From the NCBI GenBank assembly GCA_018703155.1, contig JABJGS010000027.1:1-42742 (forward strand): a stretch of 42,742 nucleotides of DNA, written 5' to 3'. The stretch's first letter is position 1, and each line of letters opens with the position of its first letter. Source of the stretch: Francisellaceae bacterium. GTDB taxonomy: Bacteria; Pseudomonadota; Gammaproteobacteria; UBA6186; Azoamicaceae. Below, in pieces: positions 8,473 to 18,422 of the stretch. The notes under the pieces are model-generated. The model saw nothing but the letters and a program-made list of their open reading frames with translations, made no database searches and was not told the origin of the DNA. The translations under genes and the position numbers were made by a program.

Positions 8473-9813
8473 TTGTTTAACCCCATTACCCTACTGCTAC
8501 CTGCAATGCAGCCACCTCAACTCCAAGATACTGGAGAAATTAATGGATTATATAAGCATTGGCGAACACAGCTAGTTTTGTTTATGTTTTTAGGATATTC
8601 CTGCTTTTATATGTCAAGAAAAAGCTTCACTTTCGTTATGCCATTTATTGCAGATGACTTAGGGTTTAGTAAAACTGACTTAGGTGCTATTGCAACAATC
8701 TTATATATAACCTACGGAATTAGTAAATTATTAAGTGGTGTGCTTGCAGATAAATCTAACCCTAGATATTTTATGGCATTTGGCTTAATTATTACCGGAA
8801 TTTTAAATATTACCTTTGGGTTTTGCTCTTCAGTACTGGTATTCGGCATTATTTGGGGGCTAAATGGCATCTTCCAAGCATGGGGTTGGCCTGCAATTAC
8901 TAAAATTTTAACTTATTGGTTTGAAAAAAAGAAAAGAGGCACTTGGTGGAGTGTTTGTAACACTGCTCACAATATAGGTGGCGGGCTATTACCACTGTTT
9001 TCAGTATTCCTTGCAGCAACTTTCAACTGGCGCCTAGCATTATTTGTCCCAGGTATAATAAGCATCATCATGGGTTTTGTGCTTATACATAGATTAAGAG
9101 ATATTCCACAATCTCTTGGACTTCCAGCAGTAGAAGATAAATTAGCTGATAACTCCGAGACATCTGTTGATATATCAATCAAAGATATTTTATTTAAACA
9201 AGTACTATCTAATCATAGTATATGGCTTTTAGCTGGGAGCTATTTTGCTATCTATGTTATTAGAATGGCACTAGGTGACTGGGGCATGTTCTTTTTCATT
9301 GAGGAGAAAAATTATTCTCCAACCCTGGCAGGATCTGCAATTTTATGGTTTGAAGTGGGTGGATTCATTGGTGTACTAAGTGGTGGCTGGGTATCTGATC
9401 GAATTTTCAAAGGTAATAGACTACCATATTGCTTCTTTTGCTTTCTAAGTATTATCTTAGGAGTTAGTGCTCTTTGGTATAACCCATTTTCTATGCCAGG
9501 TATTGATTTTATATATATGACATTATTAGGATTTCTTGTATTTGGGCCGCAAATGCTAGTTGGATTAGCAGCTTCAGAAAATGTTGACAAACGGGCTGCA
9601 GCAACTGCAAATGGATTTGTTGGCTTGTTTGCATATATTGGTGCAGCGTGTGCAGGCATGCCTCTAGGAATGATTATTGATAGGTGGCATTGGCAAGGGT
9701 TTTTCTATACTCTACTAGCATCAACTATTATTGGTGTGCTATTCATACTAATCATCTTAATAAAACAACAATTTAATAATCATCAAACAACATTGCAAGC
9801 AGTGAATGCTTAA
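8473..9813 (+). CDS. Sugar-phosphate:phosphate antiporter, MFS OPA family (UhpT/UhpC/GlpT-like)
   Basis: A 446-residue, 12-helix major facilitator of the organophosphate:phosphate antiporter (OPA) family, in the inner membrane. Family features include YMSRKSF in helix 1, DLGFSKTDLGAIATI, the loop SGVLADKSNPRYFM, WFEKKKRGTWWSVCNTAHN and, in the central loop, RLRDIPQSLGLP, which is typical of the UhpC/UhpT group. The loop between helices 6 and 7 and the GGWVSDRIFKGNR motif are intact. Such carriers import hexose or triose phosphates in exchange for phosphate, and obligate intracellular bacteria use them to take host metabolites. The start is TTG at 8473 with only weak support; ATG at 8506 is the alternative. 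The stop overlaps that of the facing transporter gene by 4 nt. The exact substrate is not known. Confidence 0.85.
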   Translation: MFNPITLLLPAMQPPQLQDTGEINGLYKHWRTQLVLFMFLGYSCFYMSRKSFTFVMPFIADDLGFSKTDLGAIATILYITYGISKLLSGVLADKSNPRYFMAFGLIITGILNITFGFCSSVLVFGIIWGLNGIFQAWGWPAITKILTYWFEKKKRGTWWSVCNTAHNIGGGLLPLFSVFLAATFNWRLALFVPGIISIIMGFVLIHRLRDIPQSLGLPAVEDKLADNSETSVDISIKDILFKQVLSNHSIWLLAGSYFAIYVIRMALGDWGMFFFIEEKNYSPTLAGSAILWFEVGGFIGVLSGGWVSDRIFKGNRLPYCFFCFLSIILGVSALWYNPFSMPGIDFIYMTLLGFLVFGPQMLVGLAASENVDKRAAATANGFVGLFAYIGAACAGMPLGMIIDRWHWQGFFYTLLASTIIGVLFILIILIKQQFNNHQTTLQAVNA

Positions 9814-10484
9814 CTGGCAAGAAGAAAAGGGTTGAATTTTGTATTGTGATCGTAATGATCAATACCCTCTTCTCTCTTTAAAAACTTGGCAAGGGAATGT
9901 AATAACGGCGCTGCGCAAGTACAATAAACTAATTTAAAAGCATAATAAAATACTGCCATATTAATTAAAGTATTAAATGGTAAGTTATAAAATGCTAATG
10001 GCAAGAATAATGAAGTTTCGATAAATTCACCAATCCAATTCCCACAAATACTTCTTAGCCAAAAATGCTTCCCTTGCATCATTATTTTCAACTTGGCAAC
10101 AATAAATGAATTAAAAAATTCACCTATAAAATAAGTAAATACTGATACTATCATTAACCTACTTGAAACACTTAATACTTGCGCATAGGATTGCTGACCA
10201 TCCCAATCGGGATCAAAAGGCATAGCAATAGCAAACTTACAGGCAATAGCTAAAAATAAATTACTTAACAGCCCTAACCAAATAATTCGTCTTGAAGCGC
10301 CGTAACCATAAACTTCCGTTAATACTCCACCAACAAGATAAGTTAATGGGAAAATTATAAGACCCGCAGGTATTGTAATTTGTACAAATTTTATTGGTTT
10401 AGGCCCTAGAACATTTGCAGTTAATAATAAGGTCGTAAATAACATAGCTAAATATGTATAGTATTTATAATGATGTCGCTGCAT
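9810..10484 (-). CDS. yhhQ: Queuosine-precursor transporter, YhhQ/VUT family
   Basis: A roughly 224-residue inner membrane protein of the vitamin-uptake-like (VUT/ECF-related) YhhQ family, which imports queuosine precursors (preQ0/preQ1) for tRNA modification. Characteristic stretches are KFVQITIPAGLIIFPLTYLV, VLTEVYGYGASRR, FTYFIGEFFNSFIVAKLK and the segment GNWIGEFIETSLFLPLAF. Six membrane helices are apparent. The ATG at 10484 is chosen; a TTG 7 codons upstream is the alternative, and neither has a strong ribosome binding site. It lies just downstream of fba on the same strand and could be a read-through member of the glycolytic operon. A short inverted repeat (10506-10532) lies in the gap. 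Confidence 0.87.
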   Translation of the reverse strand: MQRHHYKYYTYLAMLFTTLLLTANVLGPKPIKFVQITIPAGLIIFPLTYLVGGVLTEVYGYGASRRIIWLGLLSNLFLAIACKFAIAMPFDPDWDGQQSYAQVLSVSSRLMIVSVFTYFIGEFFNSFIVAKLKIMMQGKHFWLRSICGNWIGEFIETSLFLPLAFYNLPFNTLINMAVFYYAFKLVYCTCAAPLLHSLAKFLKREEGIDHYDHNTKFNPFLLAS

Positions 10485-10505
10485 ACTCTTATTTCTTAGG
10501 AGCAA

Positions 10506-10532
10506 AGAAGAAGAGACAATAGCCCTTCTTCT
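10506..10532 (-). terminator. Weak hairpin between fba and yhhQ
   Basis: An 8-bp inverted repeat (AGAAGAAG / CTTCTTCT) with an 11-nt loop lies after the fba stop. On the minus strand it is followed by only three T residues before mixed sequence. It could act as a partial terminator or attenuator, but the stem is poor in G:C pairs. Confidence 0.25.
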
Positions 10533-10543
10533 AAATACCTAAA

Positions 10544-11608
10544 TTACCTTATTTTTGGCTCATATTCATTACGACTATAACTTTTAGCCATATCCTCTAA
10601 AGATATAACTGTGATTTTATCCGCATTCCCAGAAGTACCAAAAGATTCATATCTAGCAATACAAATATCTCTCATTGCAGCCATTGCTTCTTTATTATAC
10701 TTCCTTGGATCAAATTCACTTGGGTTATTATGCAAAAATCTCCGCATTGCCCCAGTTGCAGCAAGTCTCAAATCTGTATCAATATTAACTTTTCTAACAC
10801 CATGCTTGATGCCTTCACATACTTCTTTAACTGGAACACCATAAGTTTCAGGTATTTTCCCACCATACTCATTTATTACTTCAAGCCAATCTTGTGGAAC
10901 AGCAGATGAGCCATGCATTACTAAATGTGTGTTGGGAATACGCTTGTGTATTGCTTTAATTCTTTCAATATCAAGGATGTCGCCAGTAGGTGGTCTAGTA
11001 AACTTATAAGCACCATGGCTCGTGCCAATAGCAATTGCTAGAGCATCGACTTTAGTTGCTTGAACAAATTCTGCTGCTTGACCTGGGTCGGTAAGTAATT
11101 GCTCTTTAGATAGAACCCCTTCGGCACCAGAGCCATCTTCATCACCAGCCTCACCAGTTTCTAATGACCCAAGGCAACCTAATTCACCTTCAACTGAGAC
11201 CCCACAAGCATGAGCCATATCAACAGCCATCTTGGTTGTCTCAACATTATATTCATAAGTCGATGGAGTTTTCATATCAGTCATTAATGAACCATCCATC
11301 ATAACAGAGCTAAATCCTATCTGTATTGATTGTTGGCATACTGCAGGGCTAGCACCATGATCTTGATGCATACAAACAGGGATATGTGGAAATTCCTCAA
11401 TTGCGGCTAATATTAGGTGACGCAAAAATCTAGGTCCAGCATATGCTCTAGCCCCAGCTGAAGCTTGAACAATCACTGGTGAATTAGTTTTATCAGCAGC
11501 CACCATAATGGCACGCATCTGCTCTAAATTATTCACATTAAATGCAGGAACTCCGTAAGAGTTTTCTGCTGCATGGTCTAACAATTGTCTAAGTGTAATT
11601 AAGGCCAT
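10544..11608 (-). CDS. fba: Fructose-bisphosphate aldolase, class II
   Basis: A 354-residue zinc-dependent aldolase that interconverts fructose 1,6-bisphosphate with DHAP and glyceraldehyde 3-phosphate. The N-terminus [24 protein letters not shown] and the block [13 protein letters not shown] (Asp83 catalytic, His84 zinc ligand) define the class IIA CbbA/Fba subtype. [28 protein letters not shown] and [11 protein letters not shown] are all intact. Length matches the family. It is the last enzyme of the tkt-gap-pgk-pyk-fba operon, 25 nt after pyk, with a good GGGAGT ribosome binding site before the ATG. Confidence 0.96.
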   Translation of the reverse strand: MALITLRQLLDHAAENSYGVPAFNVNNLEQMRAIMVAADKTNSPVIVQASAGARAYAGPRFLRHLILAAIEEFPHIPVCMHQDHGASPAVCQQSIQIGFSSVMMDGSLMTDMKTPSTYEYNVETTKMAVDMAHACGVSVEGELGCLGSLETGEAGDEDGSGAEGVLSKEQLLTDPGQAAEFVQATKVDALAIAIGTSHGAYKFTRPPTGDILDIERIKAIHKRIPNTHLVMHGSSAVPQDWLEVINEYGGKIPETYGVPVKEVCEGIKHGVRKVNIDTDLRLAATGAMRRFLHNNPSEFDPRKYNKEAMAAMRDICIARYESFGTSGNADKITVISLEDMAKSYSRNEYEPKIR

Positions 11609-11633
11609 AAAAGACTCCCTTGTTATTTATAAA

Positions 11634-13058
11634 TCATTCAACAGTTACAATTTTCATTGCATTAGAACGACCGCTAACACCAATAATATCCCCTCTAGTG
11701 ATCATTACTTGATCGCCAGATTTCAATATATTTTGTTCGCGTAAAGTGGTTAAAATTTCTCTTATTACTTGCCAACGTTCATGCTTGGTTACATCAAAAT
11801 CAACAGGGTAAACTCCTCGATATAAAGTCATTTTCCCTCTAGACCTCTTATATCGGCTTATACCATATATTGGTATTTCTGAACGGATCCTTGACATCAA
11901 TAAAGGTGTAGTACCAGTTTCGGTAAGTGAAACAATAGCGTTTATTTTATAATGATTTGCCGTATACATGGTTGCCATTGCAATAGCTTCATCAACCCTG
12001 CTGAAAGTAGATTCAATGCGGTAATGTGAGGTTTTGGCAATAACTTGACTCTCTGCAGCCAAACAAACAGCATTAACTGCTGCAATGACTTTGTGTGGAT
12101 ATTTACCAACAGCAGTCTCTGCTGATAACATTACGGCATCAGTACCATCTAATACTGCATTAGCAACATCTGAAACTTCAGCACGAGTAGGAATTTGATT
12201 ATCAATCATTGACTCCATCATCTGTGTAGCAGTGATTACTGATTTGTTTAATTCTCGAGCATGATGGATTAAATCTTTCTGTACTCCAGGAACTTCTGCA
12301 AAACCTATTTCAACACCAAGATCACCTCGAGCCACCATGATAGCATCAGCACAATTGATAATATCATGAATATTCTCTAAAGCTTCTTTACGCTCTATTT
12401 TGGCAATAATTCCAATAGTATCATCACCTGCTAGCTCTTTAGTTTGTATAATATCTTGAGCATTCCTCACAAATGATACCGCGATGTAATCAGCTTCTAT
12501 TTCTTTTGCAAAAATTATATCTTGAATATCTTTCTCTGTTAGAGTTGCAGCTGATATCCCTCCTCCCTTTAGATTGATACCTTTGTGGTTACTCAACTCT
12601 CCGCCAACAACAACACGAGTATGCACAACATCATCTACTATATTTTCTACTTGTAAAGTCAGCCTACCATCGTCAAGCAAAAGAATGTCTTCAGGCTTTA
12701 CATCATTAGCTAGCTGATAATAATCCAACCCCACCTTAGTTTTATCACCAGCACCTGGCAATATAGATGGATCTAAAACAAATTTATCACCTTTTCGTAA
12801 AACTACCTTATTACTTACAAAACTTGATATTCTAACTTTTGGTCCTTGTAAATCTACTAATACGCCAACATTTAATGAATGTTTCTTAGCAATTTGTCGG
12901 ACCAAATGCACGCTGTGCTCATGTTGTTTTAAATCACCATGAGACATATTTACTCTTATTAAATCAACACCAGCGGTTATTAATTGCTCTAATTTATCAA
13001 AATCATCAGATGCTGGTCCTAATGTTGCAATAATTTTTGTTCTACGTAATGTCACCAT
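11634..13058 (-). CDS. pyk: Pyruvate kinase
   Basis: A 474-residue pyruvate kinase (PEP + ADP to pyruvate + ATP). The N-terminal LRRTKIIATLGPAS, the DLQGPKVRI motif, the metal and catalytic region IAKIERKEALENI with ARGDLGVEI, and ITATQMMESMI are all present. The C-terminal domain ends in GVSGRSNAMKIVTVE. Its presence indicates glycolytic flux toward pyruvate. It is 6 nt after pgk and 25 nt before fba, so it is co-transcribed. No truncation or frameshift is seen. Confidence 0.96.
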   Translation of the reverse strand: MVTLRRTKIIATLGPASDDFDKLEQLITAGVDLIRVNMSHGDLKQHEHSVHLVRQIAKKHSLNVGVLVDLQGPKVRISSFVSNKVVLRKGDKFVLDPSILPGAGDKTKVGLDYYQLANDVKPEDILLLDDGRLTLQVENIVDDVVHTRVVVGGELSNHKGINLKGGGISAATLTEKDIQDIIFAKEIEADYIAVSFVRNAQDIIQTKELAGDDTIGIIAKIERKEALENIHDIINCADAIMVARGDLGVEIGFAEVPGVQKDLIHHARELNKSVITATQMMESMIDNQIPTRAEVSDVANAVLDGTDAVMLSAETAVGKYPHKVIAAVNAVCLAAESQVIAKTSHYRIESTFSRVDEAIAMATMYTANHYKINAIVSLTETGTTPLLMSRIRSEIPIYGISRYKRSRGKMTLYRGVYPVDFDVTKHERWQVIREILTTLREQNILKSGDQVMITRGDIIGVSGRSNAMKIVTVE

Positions 13059-13064
13059 TTCACC

Positions 13065-14252
13065 TTATGTTGTAATTGGCTGATTTGCTAGTTCAATTGC
13101 TGCAATAACTGGCAACTCAATACCCTCAAGATATTCAAGTAATGCTCCGCCACCAGTTGAAATATAATTTATGTCTTCGCTAACTGCAAAACTCTCAATT
13201 GCCGCAATTGTATCCCCTCCGCCAGCCACAGAAAATGCTAAAGAAATTGCAATAGCTTTTGCTAGCTTTTCTGTACCCGTAGCAAAAGGTTTAAATTCAT
13301 TTGCCCCAAGAGAACCATTCCATAAAATGGTTTTCGCTTTAGCCACTAATTCTAGTACTGGATGTAAAGATTCAGGCCCAATATCTAAAATCTTCCAAGG
13401 AGCTTCAACATTATCTACTGGTACAATCATTGTTGTTGCAGTATTACTTAATTCATCACCAACAATAACATCTATCGGCAACACAATTTGAGTACTTTGT
13501 TGTTTCGCTATATTTAAAAGCCTCTTTGCCTCTTGAACAAAATCAATCTCATATAATGAATTACCGACATTATATCCTTGTGCTGCTAAAAAAGTATTTG
13601 CCATACCACCACCAATAATCAAATGATCAACTTTGGTAATAATATTTTCTAATACTTTAAATTTCGTAGATACTTTAGCACCCCCAATGATTGCGACCAT
13701 TGGTGACGCTGGCTCATTCATGATTTTTTTAAGATTTTCTAATTCATTTTCAAATAGAGGCCCAATCACTGATGTTCTAATAAATTTGCTGATTCCAACT
13801 GTCGATGCATGAGCTCGATGTGCACAAGCAAAAGCATCCATTACAAACACATCAGCAAAGCTTGCCATCTTTTTTGATAACTCAAAATTATTACTTGTTT
13901 CTCCAGATAAAAATCTCACATTTTCACAAATGTTAATCATTCCAGATTGTAATTCAAACCCATTAATCCAGTCTCGATGAAAGATAACTTCAGTACTAAT
14001 AAGTTTATTTAATGCCTCGGCAACTGGTGCTAAGCTATATGTATCATGATCATCAATAGACTTTGGCCGCCCCAGGTGCGATAAGAGCATCACTGTCGCA
14101 CCTCGAGCTATCAAAATTTTCAAAGTAGGTAAAATCGCTTTAATTCTAGCAATGTTACTAATTTTTCCATTGAACATAGGTACATTAAGATCAACTCGCA
14201 ATAAAACTTTCTTCCCTGCGATATCTATAGTATCTAAACCAGGCAATCCCAT
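13065..14252 (-). CDS. pgk: Phosphoglycerate kinase
   Basis: A 395-residue PGK (1,3-bisphosphoglycerate + ADP to 3-phosphoglycerate + ATP). It shows the family blocks VLLRVDLNVPM, LLSHLGRPK, ENVRFLSGE, DAFACAHRAHAST (substrate side), IIGGAKVSTK, IIGGGMANTFL, and the nucleotide-side TILWNGSLGANE and AGGGDTIAAIES. The substitutions of WNGPMGVFE by WNGSLGANE and of GDAFG by MDAFAC are modest departures from the usual text but keep the key positions. It sits 3 nt after gap and 6 nt before pyk. Confidence 0.95.
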   Translation of the reverse strand: MGLPGLDTIDIAGKKVLLRVDLNVPMFNGKISNIARIKAILPTLKILIARGATVMLLSHLGRPKSIDDHDTYSLAPVAEALNKLISTEVIFHRDWINGFELQSGMINICENVRFLSGETSNNFELSKKMASFADVFVMDAFACAHRAHASTVGISKFIRTSVIGPLFENELENLKKIMNEPASPMVAIIGGAKVSTKFKVLENIITKVDHLIIGGGMANTFLAAQGYNVGNSLYEIDFVQEAKRLLNIAKQQSTQIVLPIDVIVGDELSNTATTMIVPVDNVEAPWKILDIGPESLHPVLELVAKAKTILWNGSLGANEFKPFATGTEKLAKAIAISLAFSVAGGGDTIAAIESFAVSEDINYISTGGGALLEYLEGIELPVIAAIELANQPITT

Positions 14253-14255
14253 TTT

Positions 14256-15263
14256 TTAAACTCGCATCATTGCAGTGGCTGTATCTAACATCCTATTTGA
14301 AAAACCCCATTCATTATCATACCAAGACAAAATTTTCACTAGATTGCCAATAACCCTAGTTTGAGTTTTATCAAAAATTGAAGATGCTGGATTATGATTA
14401 AAATCACAAGAGACTAATGGCAAATCATTTATTTCCAAAATACCTTTTAAATCACCACTAGCTGCATTTTCTACAATTGAGTTTACTTCAGCAACACTAG
14501 TATCTCGGCCTGCTGTAAACGTTAAATCTACAACAGATACATTTAATGTTGGAACACGCATGGCAAATCCATCTAACTTGCCAACCAATTCTGGCAATAC
14601 TAATCCTACTGCAGTCGCAGCACCGGTGTTTGTTGGGATCATAGAGTGTGCAGCAGCTCTAGCTCTCCGTAAATCTGAATGGTATACATCAGATAAGACT
14701 TGATCATTAGTGTATGAATGAATTGTAGTCATTAACCCGGACTTAAGTCCTAGCTCTTCATGCAAAGGTTTTACTAATGGCGCTAAACAATTCGTAGTAC
14801 AACTAGCATTAGATACAATTAAATCATTTGAAGATAATGTATTATGGTTTACCCCATAAACAATAGTAGCATCAACATCATTACCAGCGGGTGCAGATAT
14901 TAGTACTTTTTTTGCTCCGGCACGAATATGACCTTGTGATTTAGTTTTTGAGGCAAATGCACCAGTACATTCAAATACTATATCTATATCTAATTTTTCC
15001 CAAGGCAATTTACTTGGATCTCTTTCACACAGTAGAATAACACTTTTACCATCACATTCTATCGTATCTTCAGTATGGCTAACATCAAAGTTAAACCTAC
15101 CATGAGTAGTATCATACTGTAGCAAGTGGCTATGAATATCCGCATCCCCAAGACTATTAATAGCAACTATTTGAAATTCATTTGTTCGTGAATTTTCAAA
15201 AATAGAACGAAAAATGCATCTTCCTATCCTACCAAAACCATTTATAGCGACTCTAATTGCCAT
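14256..15263 (-). CDS. gap: Glyceraldehyde-3-phosphate dehydrogenase, type I
   Basis: A 335-residue GAPDH. The Rossmann motif is NGFGRIGR (residues 8-15), the catalytic Cys is C155 in SNASCTTNC, and the His is in TTIHSYTND. The substrate/phosphate loop is [11 protein letters not shown], and the C-terminus has [22 protein letters not shown] and YTNDQ make it a GAPDH and not an erythrose-4-phosphate dehydrogenase (Epd). The cofactor-strand end reads AINSLGD where NAD-specific enzymes usually have an Asp after the Asn, so cofactor preference could be relaxed. It is the second gene of the operon, 15 nt after tkt. Confidence 0.95.
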   Translation of the reverse strand: MAIRVAINGFGRIGRCIFRSIFENSRTNEFQIVAINSLGDADIHSHLLQYDTTHGRFNFDVSHTEDTIECDGKSVILLCERDPSKLPWEKLDIDIVFECTGAFASKTKSQGHIRAGAKKVLISAPAGNDVDATIVYGVNHNTLSSNDLIVSNASCTTNCLAPLVKPLHEELGLKSGLMTTIHSYTNDQVLSDVYHSDLRRARAAAHSMIPTNTGAATAVGLVLPELVGKLDGFAMRVPTLNVSVVDLTFTAGRDTSVAEVNSIVENAASGDLKGILEINDLPLVSCDFNHNPASSIFDKTQTRVIGNLVKILSWYDNEWGFSNRMLDTATAMMRV

Positions 15264-15278
15264 TATATTCCTCCAATT

Positions 15279-17282
15279 TTATACTGAACACGTTTCAAGT
15301 TTGCTTAAAACGCAAGATTCTATTTTTGATATTAAATTTTCCACAGTGATCCCTTTAGTCTTATACATTATATCTCCTGGGGCCGAATCTCCAAATTCAT
15401 CGATACCAACAACTCGCCCACTATGACCAACCCATCTATACCAGTAATTACTATGACCAGCTTCAATAGCAACTTTTGGCTTATCCGTTAATACTGATTT
15501 TTGGTATTTCTCTGATTGTTGTGCAAATATTTCAGCACATGGCATTGATACGACTCTAATGCCCACCTTTTTAGTATGATAATTTTGTGCTGCAGCCATA
15601 GCTATTTCAACTTCAGAACCGGTAGCAATAACTACCACTTGAACTTTATCACCAAAATCTCTAACGACATAACCACCTTTAGCAATAATTTGTGGATCTA
15701 CTACCTGCCTATCAATTACCCCTAGTTTTTGCCTAGATAACGCTAACACACTAGGATGTTCACTTGCTTGCAATGCTTCACACCAGGAAACAGTTGTCTC
15801 TAAGGCATCACATGGACGCCACACATGTAAATTGGGAATAATCCTCAGTGATGCTAGGTGCTCGATTGGCTGATGTGTTGGCCCATCCTCACCTAAACCA
15901 ATTGAGTCATGCGTCATAACATAGATAACTCTTTTCCGCATCAAAGCACTTAGACGAATGGCATTCCTTGCATAATCAGAAAAAACTAAAAATGTGCCAG
16001 CATAAGGTATATATCCACCATGAAGTGCAAGACCATTCATAATAGCTGACATGCCAAATTCACGCACACCATAGTATATATAATTACCAGAAAAATCTTC
16101 TTTAGTAATAGCTTTACTATTAGCATGCAACGTCAAATTAGATCCAGTTAAATCTGCTGATCCACCTAAAAGCTCTGGTAAATTTTTACCTAGTTCATTT
16201 AAGACATCTTGCGAAGCTTTCCTAGTTGCAACTTGCGAACTAACATTTATGACTTTATTATAAGCATTATGCTCATATCCATCAGGTAATTTACCAGCGA
16301 TTCTGCGCAATAGCTCTGTTGCTAATTGAGGATTATTTCTTTTATAAATATCAAATTGTTTTTGCCATGCATTTTGCATTTCACTGCCTGTAGCACGCGC
16401 ATCCCATACAGTTCTAATTTCTTCTGGAATATAAAACTCGTCATGCTCCCAGCCAAGTTGCCTCTTGGTCAAAATCACCTCATCCTTTCCAAGTGGACTG
16501 CCATGAACTCCTGCACTGCCAGCTTTGTTAGGAGAGCCATAACCGATTATAGTTTTGCAACAAATTAATGTTGGTTGGCTTTGATTACTTTGAGCCTCAA
16601 TTATTGCTTGCTCTACTTGAGTATGATCATGGCCATCAATGTTATCAATTACTTGCCAATTGTATGCTGCAAATCGGGCTGGAGTGTTTTCAGAGAACCA
16701 TTTATCAATTTTACCATCAATAGAAATACCATTCTGATCCCAGAACACTATCATTTTGCCAAGGCCAAGCGTCCCAGCTAGTGAACAAACTTCATGTGAG
16801 ATTCCTTCCATCAAACATCCATCACCAACAAAACAATACGTATGATGATCAATAATCTCTACTTCTTTATTAAACACACTCGCAAGATTTTTTTCCGCAA
16901 TTGCCATACCTACTGCATTAGCCAACCCCTGTCCTAGCGGCCCTGTTGTCGTCTCGACACCAGGGGTACAACCAACTTCTGGATGCCCAGGCGTCTTTGA
17001 GTGTAGCTGTCGAAATTGTTTTATATCTTCAATAGATATGTCATAGCCAGTAAGGTGCAACAGCGCATAGAGCAGCATTGAGCCATGCCCGTTCGATACC
17101 ACAAACCGATCTCTATTTAGCCAATTAGCGTCGCTAGGGTTGTGTTTGAGGAAACTACTAAATAATACTTGCGCAATATCTGCCATTCCCATTGGCATAC
17201 CAGGATGACCTGAATTTGCCTTTTGAACTGCATCTATACTCAGCGCTCTAACTGCATCAGCTAGTTTTTTCCTAGACACCAT
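15279..17282 (-). CDS. tkt: Transketolase
   Basis: A 667-residue thiamine-diphosphate enzyme of the non-oxidative pentose phosphate pathway. The ATG at 17282 is chosen because AAGGAGA lies 7-8 nt upstream and it gives the standard N-terminus MVSRKKLADAVRALSIDAV; an upstream in-frame start would add 22 non-conserved residues. TPP-binding GDGCLMEGISHEV and the NSGHPGMPMG block, together with HDSIGLGEDGPTHQP and GADLTGSN-like GSADLTGSN, are intact. It is the first gene of the tkt-gap-pgk-pyk-fba operon and diverges from the EamA transporter gene; the promoter must lie in 17283-17400. Confidence 0.96.
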   Translation of the reverse strand: MVSRKKLADAVRALSIDAVQKANSGHPGMPMGMADIAQVLFSSFLKHNPSDANWLNRDRFVVSNGHGSMLLYALLHLTGYDISIEDIKQFRQLHSKTPGHPEVGCTPGVETTTGPLGQGLANAVGMAIAEKNLASVFNKEVEIIDHHTYCFVGDGCLMEGISHEVCSLAGTLGLGKMIVFWDQNGISIDGKIDKWFSENTPARFAAYNWQVIDNIDGHDHTQVEQAIIEAQSNQSQPTLICCKTIIGYGSPNKAGSAGVHGSPLGKDEVILTKRQLGWEHDEFYIPEEIRTVWDARATGSEMQNAWQKQFDIYKRNNPQLATELLRRIAGKLPDGYEHNAYNKVINVSSQVATRKASQDVLNELGKNLPELLGGSADLTGSNLTLHANSKAITKEDFSGNYIYYGVREFGMSAIMNGLALHGGYIPYAGTFLVFSDYARNAIRLSALMRKRVIYVMTHDSIGLGEDGPTHQPIEHLASLRIIPNLHVWRPCDALETTVSWCEALQASEHPSVLALSRQKLGVIDRQVVDPQIIAKGGYVVRDFGDKVQVVVIATGSEVEIAMAAAQNYHTKKVGIRVVSMPCAEIFAQQSEKYQKSVLTDKPKVAIEAGHSNYWYRWVGHSGRVVGIDEFGDSAPGDIMYKTKGITVENLISKIESCVLSKLETCSV

Positions 17283-17400
17283 ACCGTTTCTCCTTAATTT
17301 ATAAAGCTGACAAATTATTGTTAGTTTATTTGCCAGAAATTGTACCAAAAAGGGCTAACAGAGTATAATTCATGCCTCAATTTTGAAATGGTGATAAATA

Positions 17401-18345
17401 ATGTCGCAAGTATGGCTAGGAGTATTGTGGAAAATAATTTCCTGCACATGCTTTGCTATTGTTAATGGATTAGTTCGATATCTATCCAGTGATAGCTTTT
17501 CTTCAGATGCCACACCTACTTATGTGGTAATGCTATATCAAAATTTAATTGCCACTCTAATTTTATTACCAGTTTTACTTACAAAAACAAATTTTAACGT
17601 CAAAAAAATACTGGCTACCAAACAACCTTATTTGCATTTTGCTCGTGTGCTAACCGCAGTATGCGGGATAGGACTATGGTATCTAAGCTTAAAGTATATG
17701 CAAATGACTCAAGTAATTGCTATTAGTTTTATCGCACCAATAATAACTATTATGGGCTCAACAATATTTCTTCACGAGAAACTGAGCTGGCCTAGATGCC
17801 TTGCTATAACCTTAAGTATCATTGGTGGATTTCTGATCTCTAGACCTGATCGAGGTATTATAGGTCTTGATTTTAGTCTCGTTGTATTTTTCCCTGTTCT
17901 GGCCGCAAGTATTTTTGCTTTTGATAAAATCCTAACTAGAAAATTACTAGAATTAGGTGAGCAACCAAATATATTAACCATTTATTTAGTTGGTTCCACA
18001 GCTATTCTATGTGTTATACCATTTGTAGTGTACGGCTGCCCATGGCCATCTATAGATAAGCTACCTTGGCTATGTACACTTGGAATAACTGGCTGTCTAG
18101 CCCACTACAGCTTCAGCAAAGCCTACGCATATGCTGAGGTTACATTCCTCATGCCTTTTGGGATCTCAAAATTTGTCCTATCAGCATTAATTGGCTACTT
18201 TGCGTTTAGCGAGATACCAAGAACATTTTCAATATGGATTGGTATGATAGTTATCTTGGCAAGCACTATTTTACTTAACCTTTCACCAGCCAAAAGAAGC
18301 CAAAATAAGGAAAATCCAATATTAGTTGGTCAAGCAACGACATGA
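17401..18345 (+). CDS. DMT-family transporter with two EamA domains
   Basis: A 314-residue inner membrane protein with about ten transmembrane helices in two EamA repeats (roughly residues 7-140 and 155-295). Typical family text includes VCGIGLWYLSLKYMQMTQVIAISFIAP and FLHEKLSWPRCLAITLSIIGGFLISRPD in the first repeat. In the second, CLAHYSFSKAYAYAEVTFLMPF is typical. The proteins of this superfamily move small metabolites, and the substrate cannot be read from the sequence. In rickettsiae, related EamA proteins import S-adenosylmethionine. The gene diverges from tkt, and a GGTGAT-like ribosome binding site lies before the ATG. Confidence 0.85.
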   Translation: MSQVWLGVLWKIISCTCFAIVNGLVRYLSSDSFSSDATPTYVVMLYQNLIATLILLPVLLTKTNFNVKKILATKQPYLHFARVLTAVCGIGLWYLSLKYMQMTQVIAISFIAPIITIMGSTIFLHEKLSWPRCLAITLSIIGGFLISRPDRGIIGLDFSLVVFFPVLAASIFAFDKILTRKLLELGEQPNILTIYLVGSTAILCVIPFVVYGCPWPSIDKLPWLCTLGITGCLAHYSFSKAYAYAEVTFLMPFGISKFVLSALIGYFAFSEIPRTFSIWIGMIVILASTILLNLSPAKRSQNKENPILVGQATT

Positions 18346-18422
18346 TATAACTGGATGATCTTAAGAAACCGTCTTAATATATAATAAAGAGTTTTGACTT
18401 TGTGAGAAGATAGGGATAGTTC

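Noticed and set aside
17283-17400. TATACT in the tkt upstream region as a defined promoter
   Set aside because: No -35 hexamer lies at a suitable distance on the minus strand, so the promoter of the tkt operon cannot be placed.
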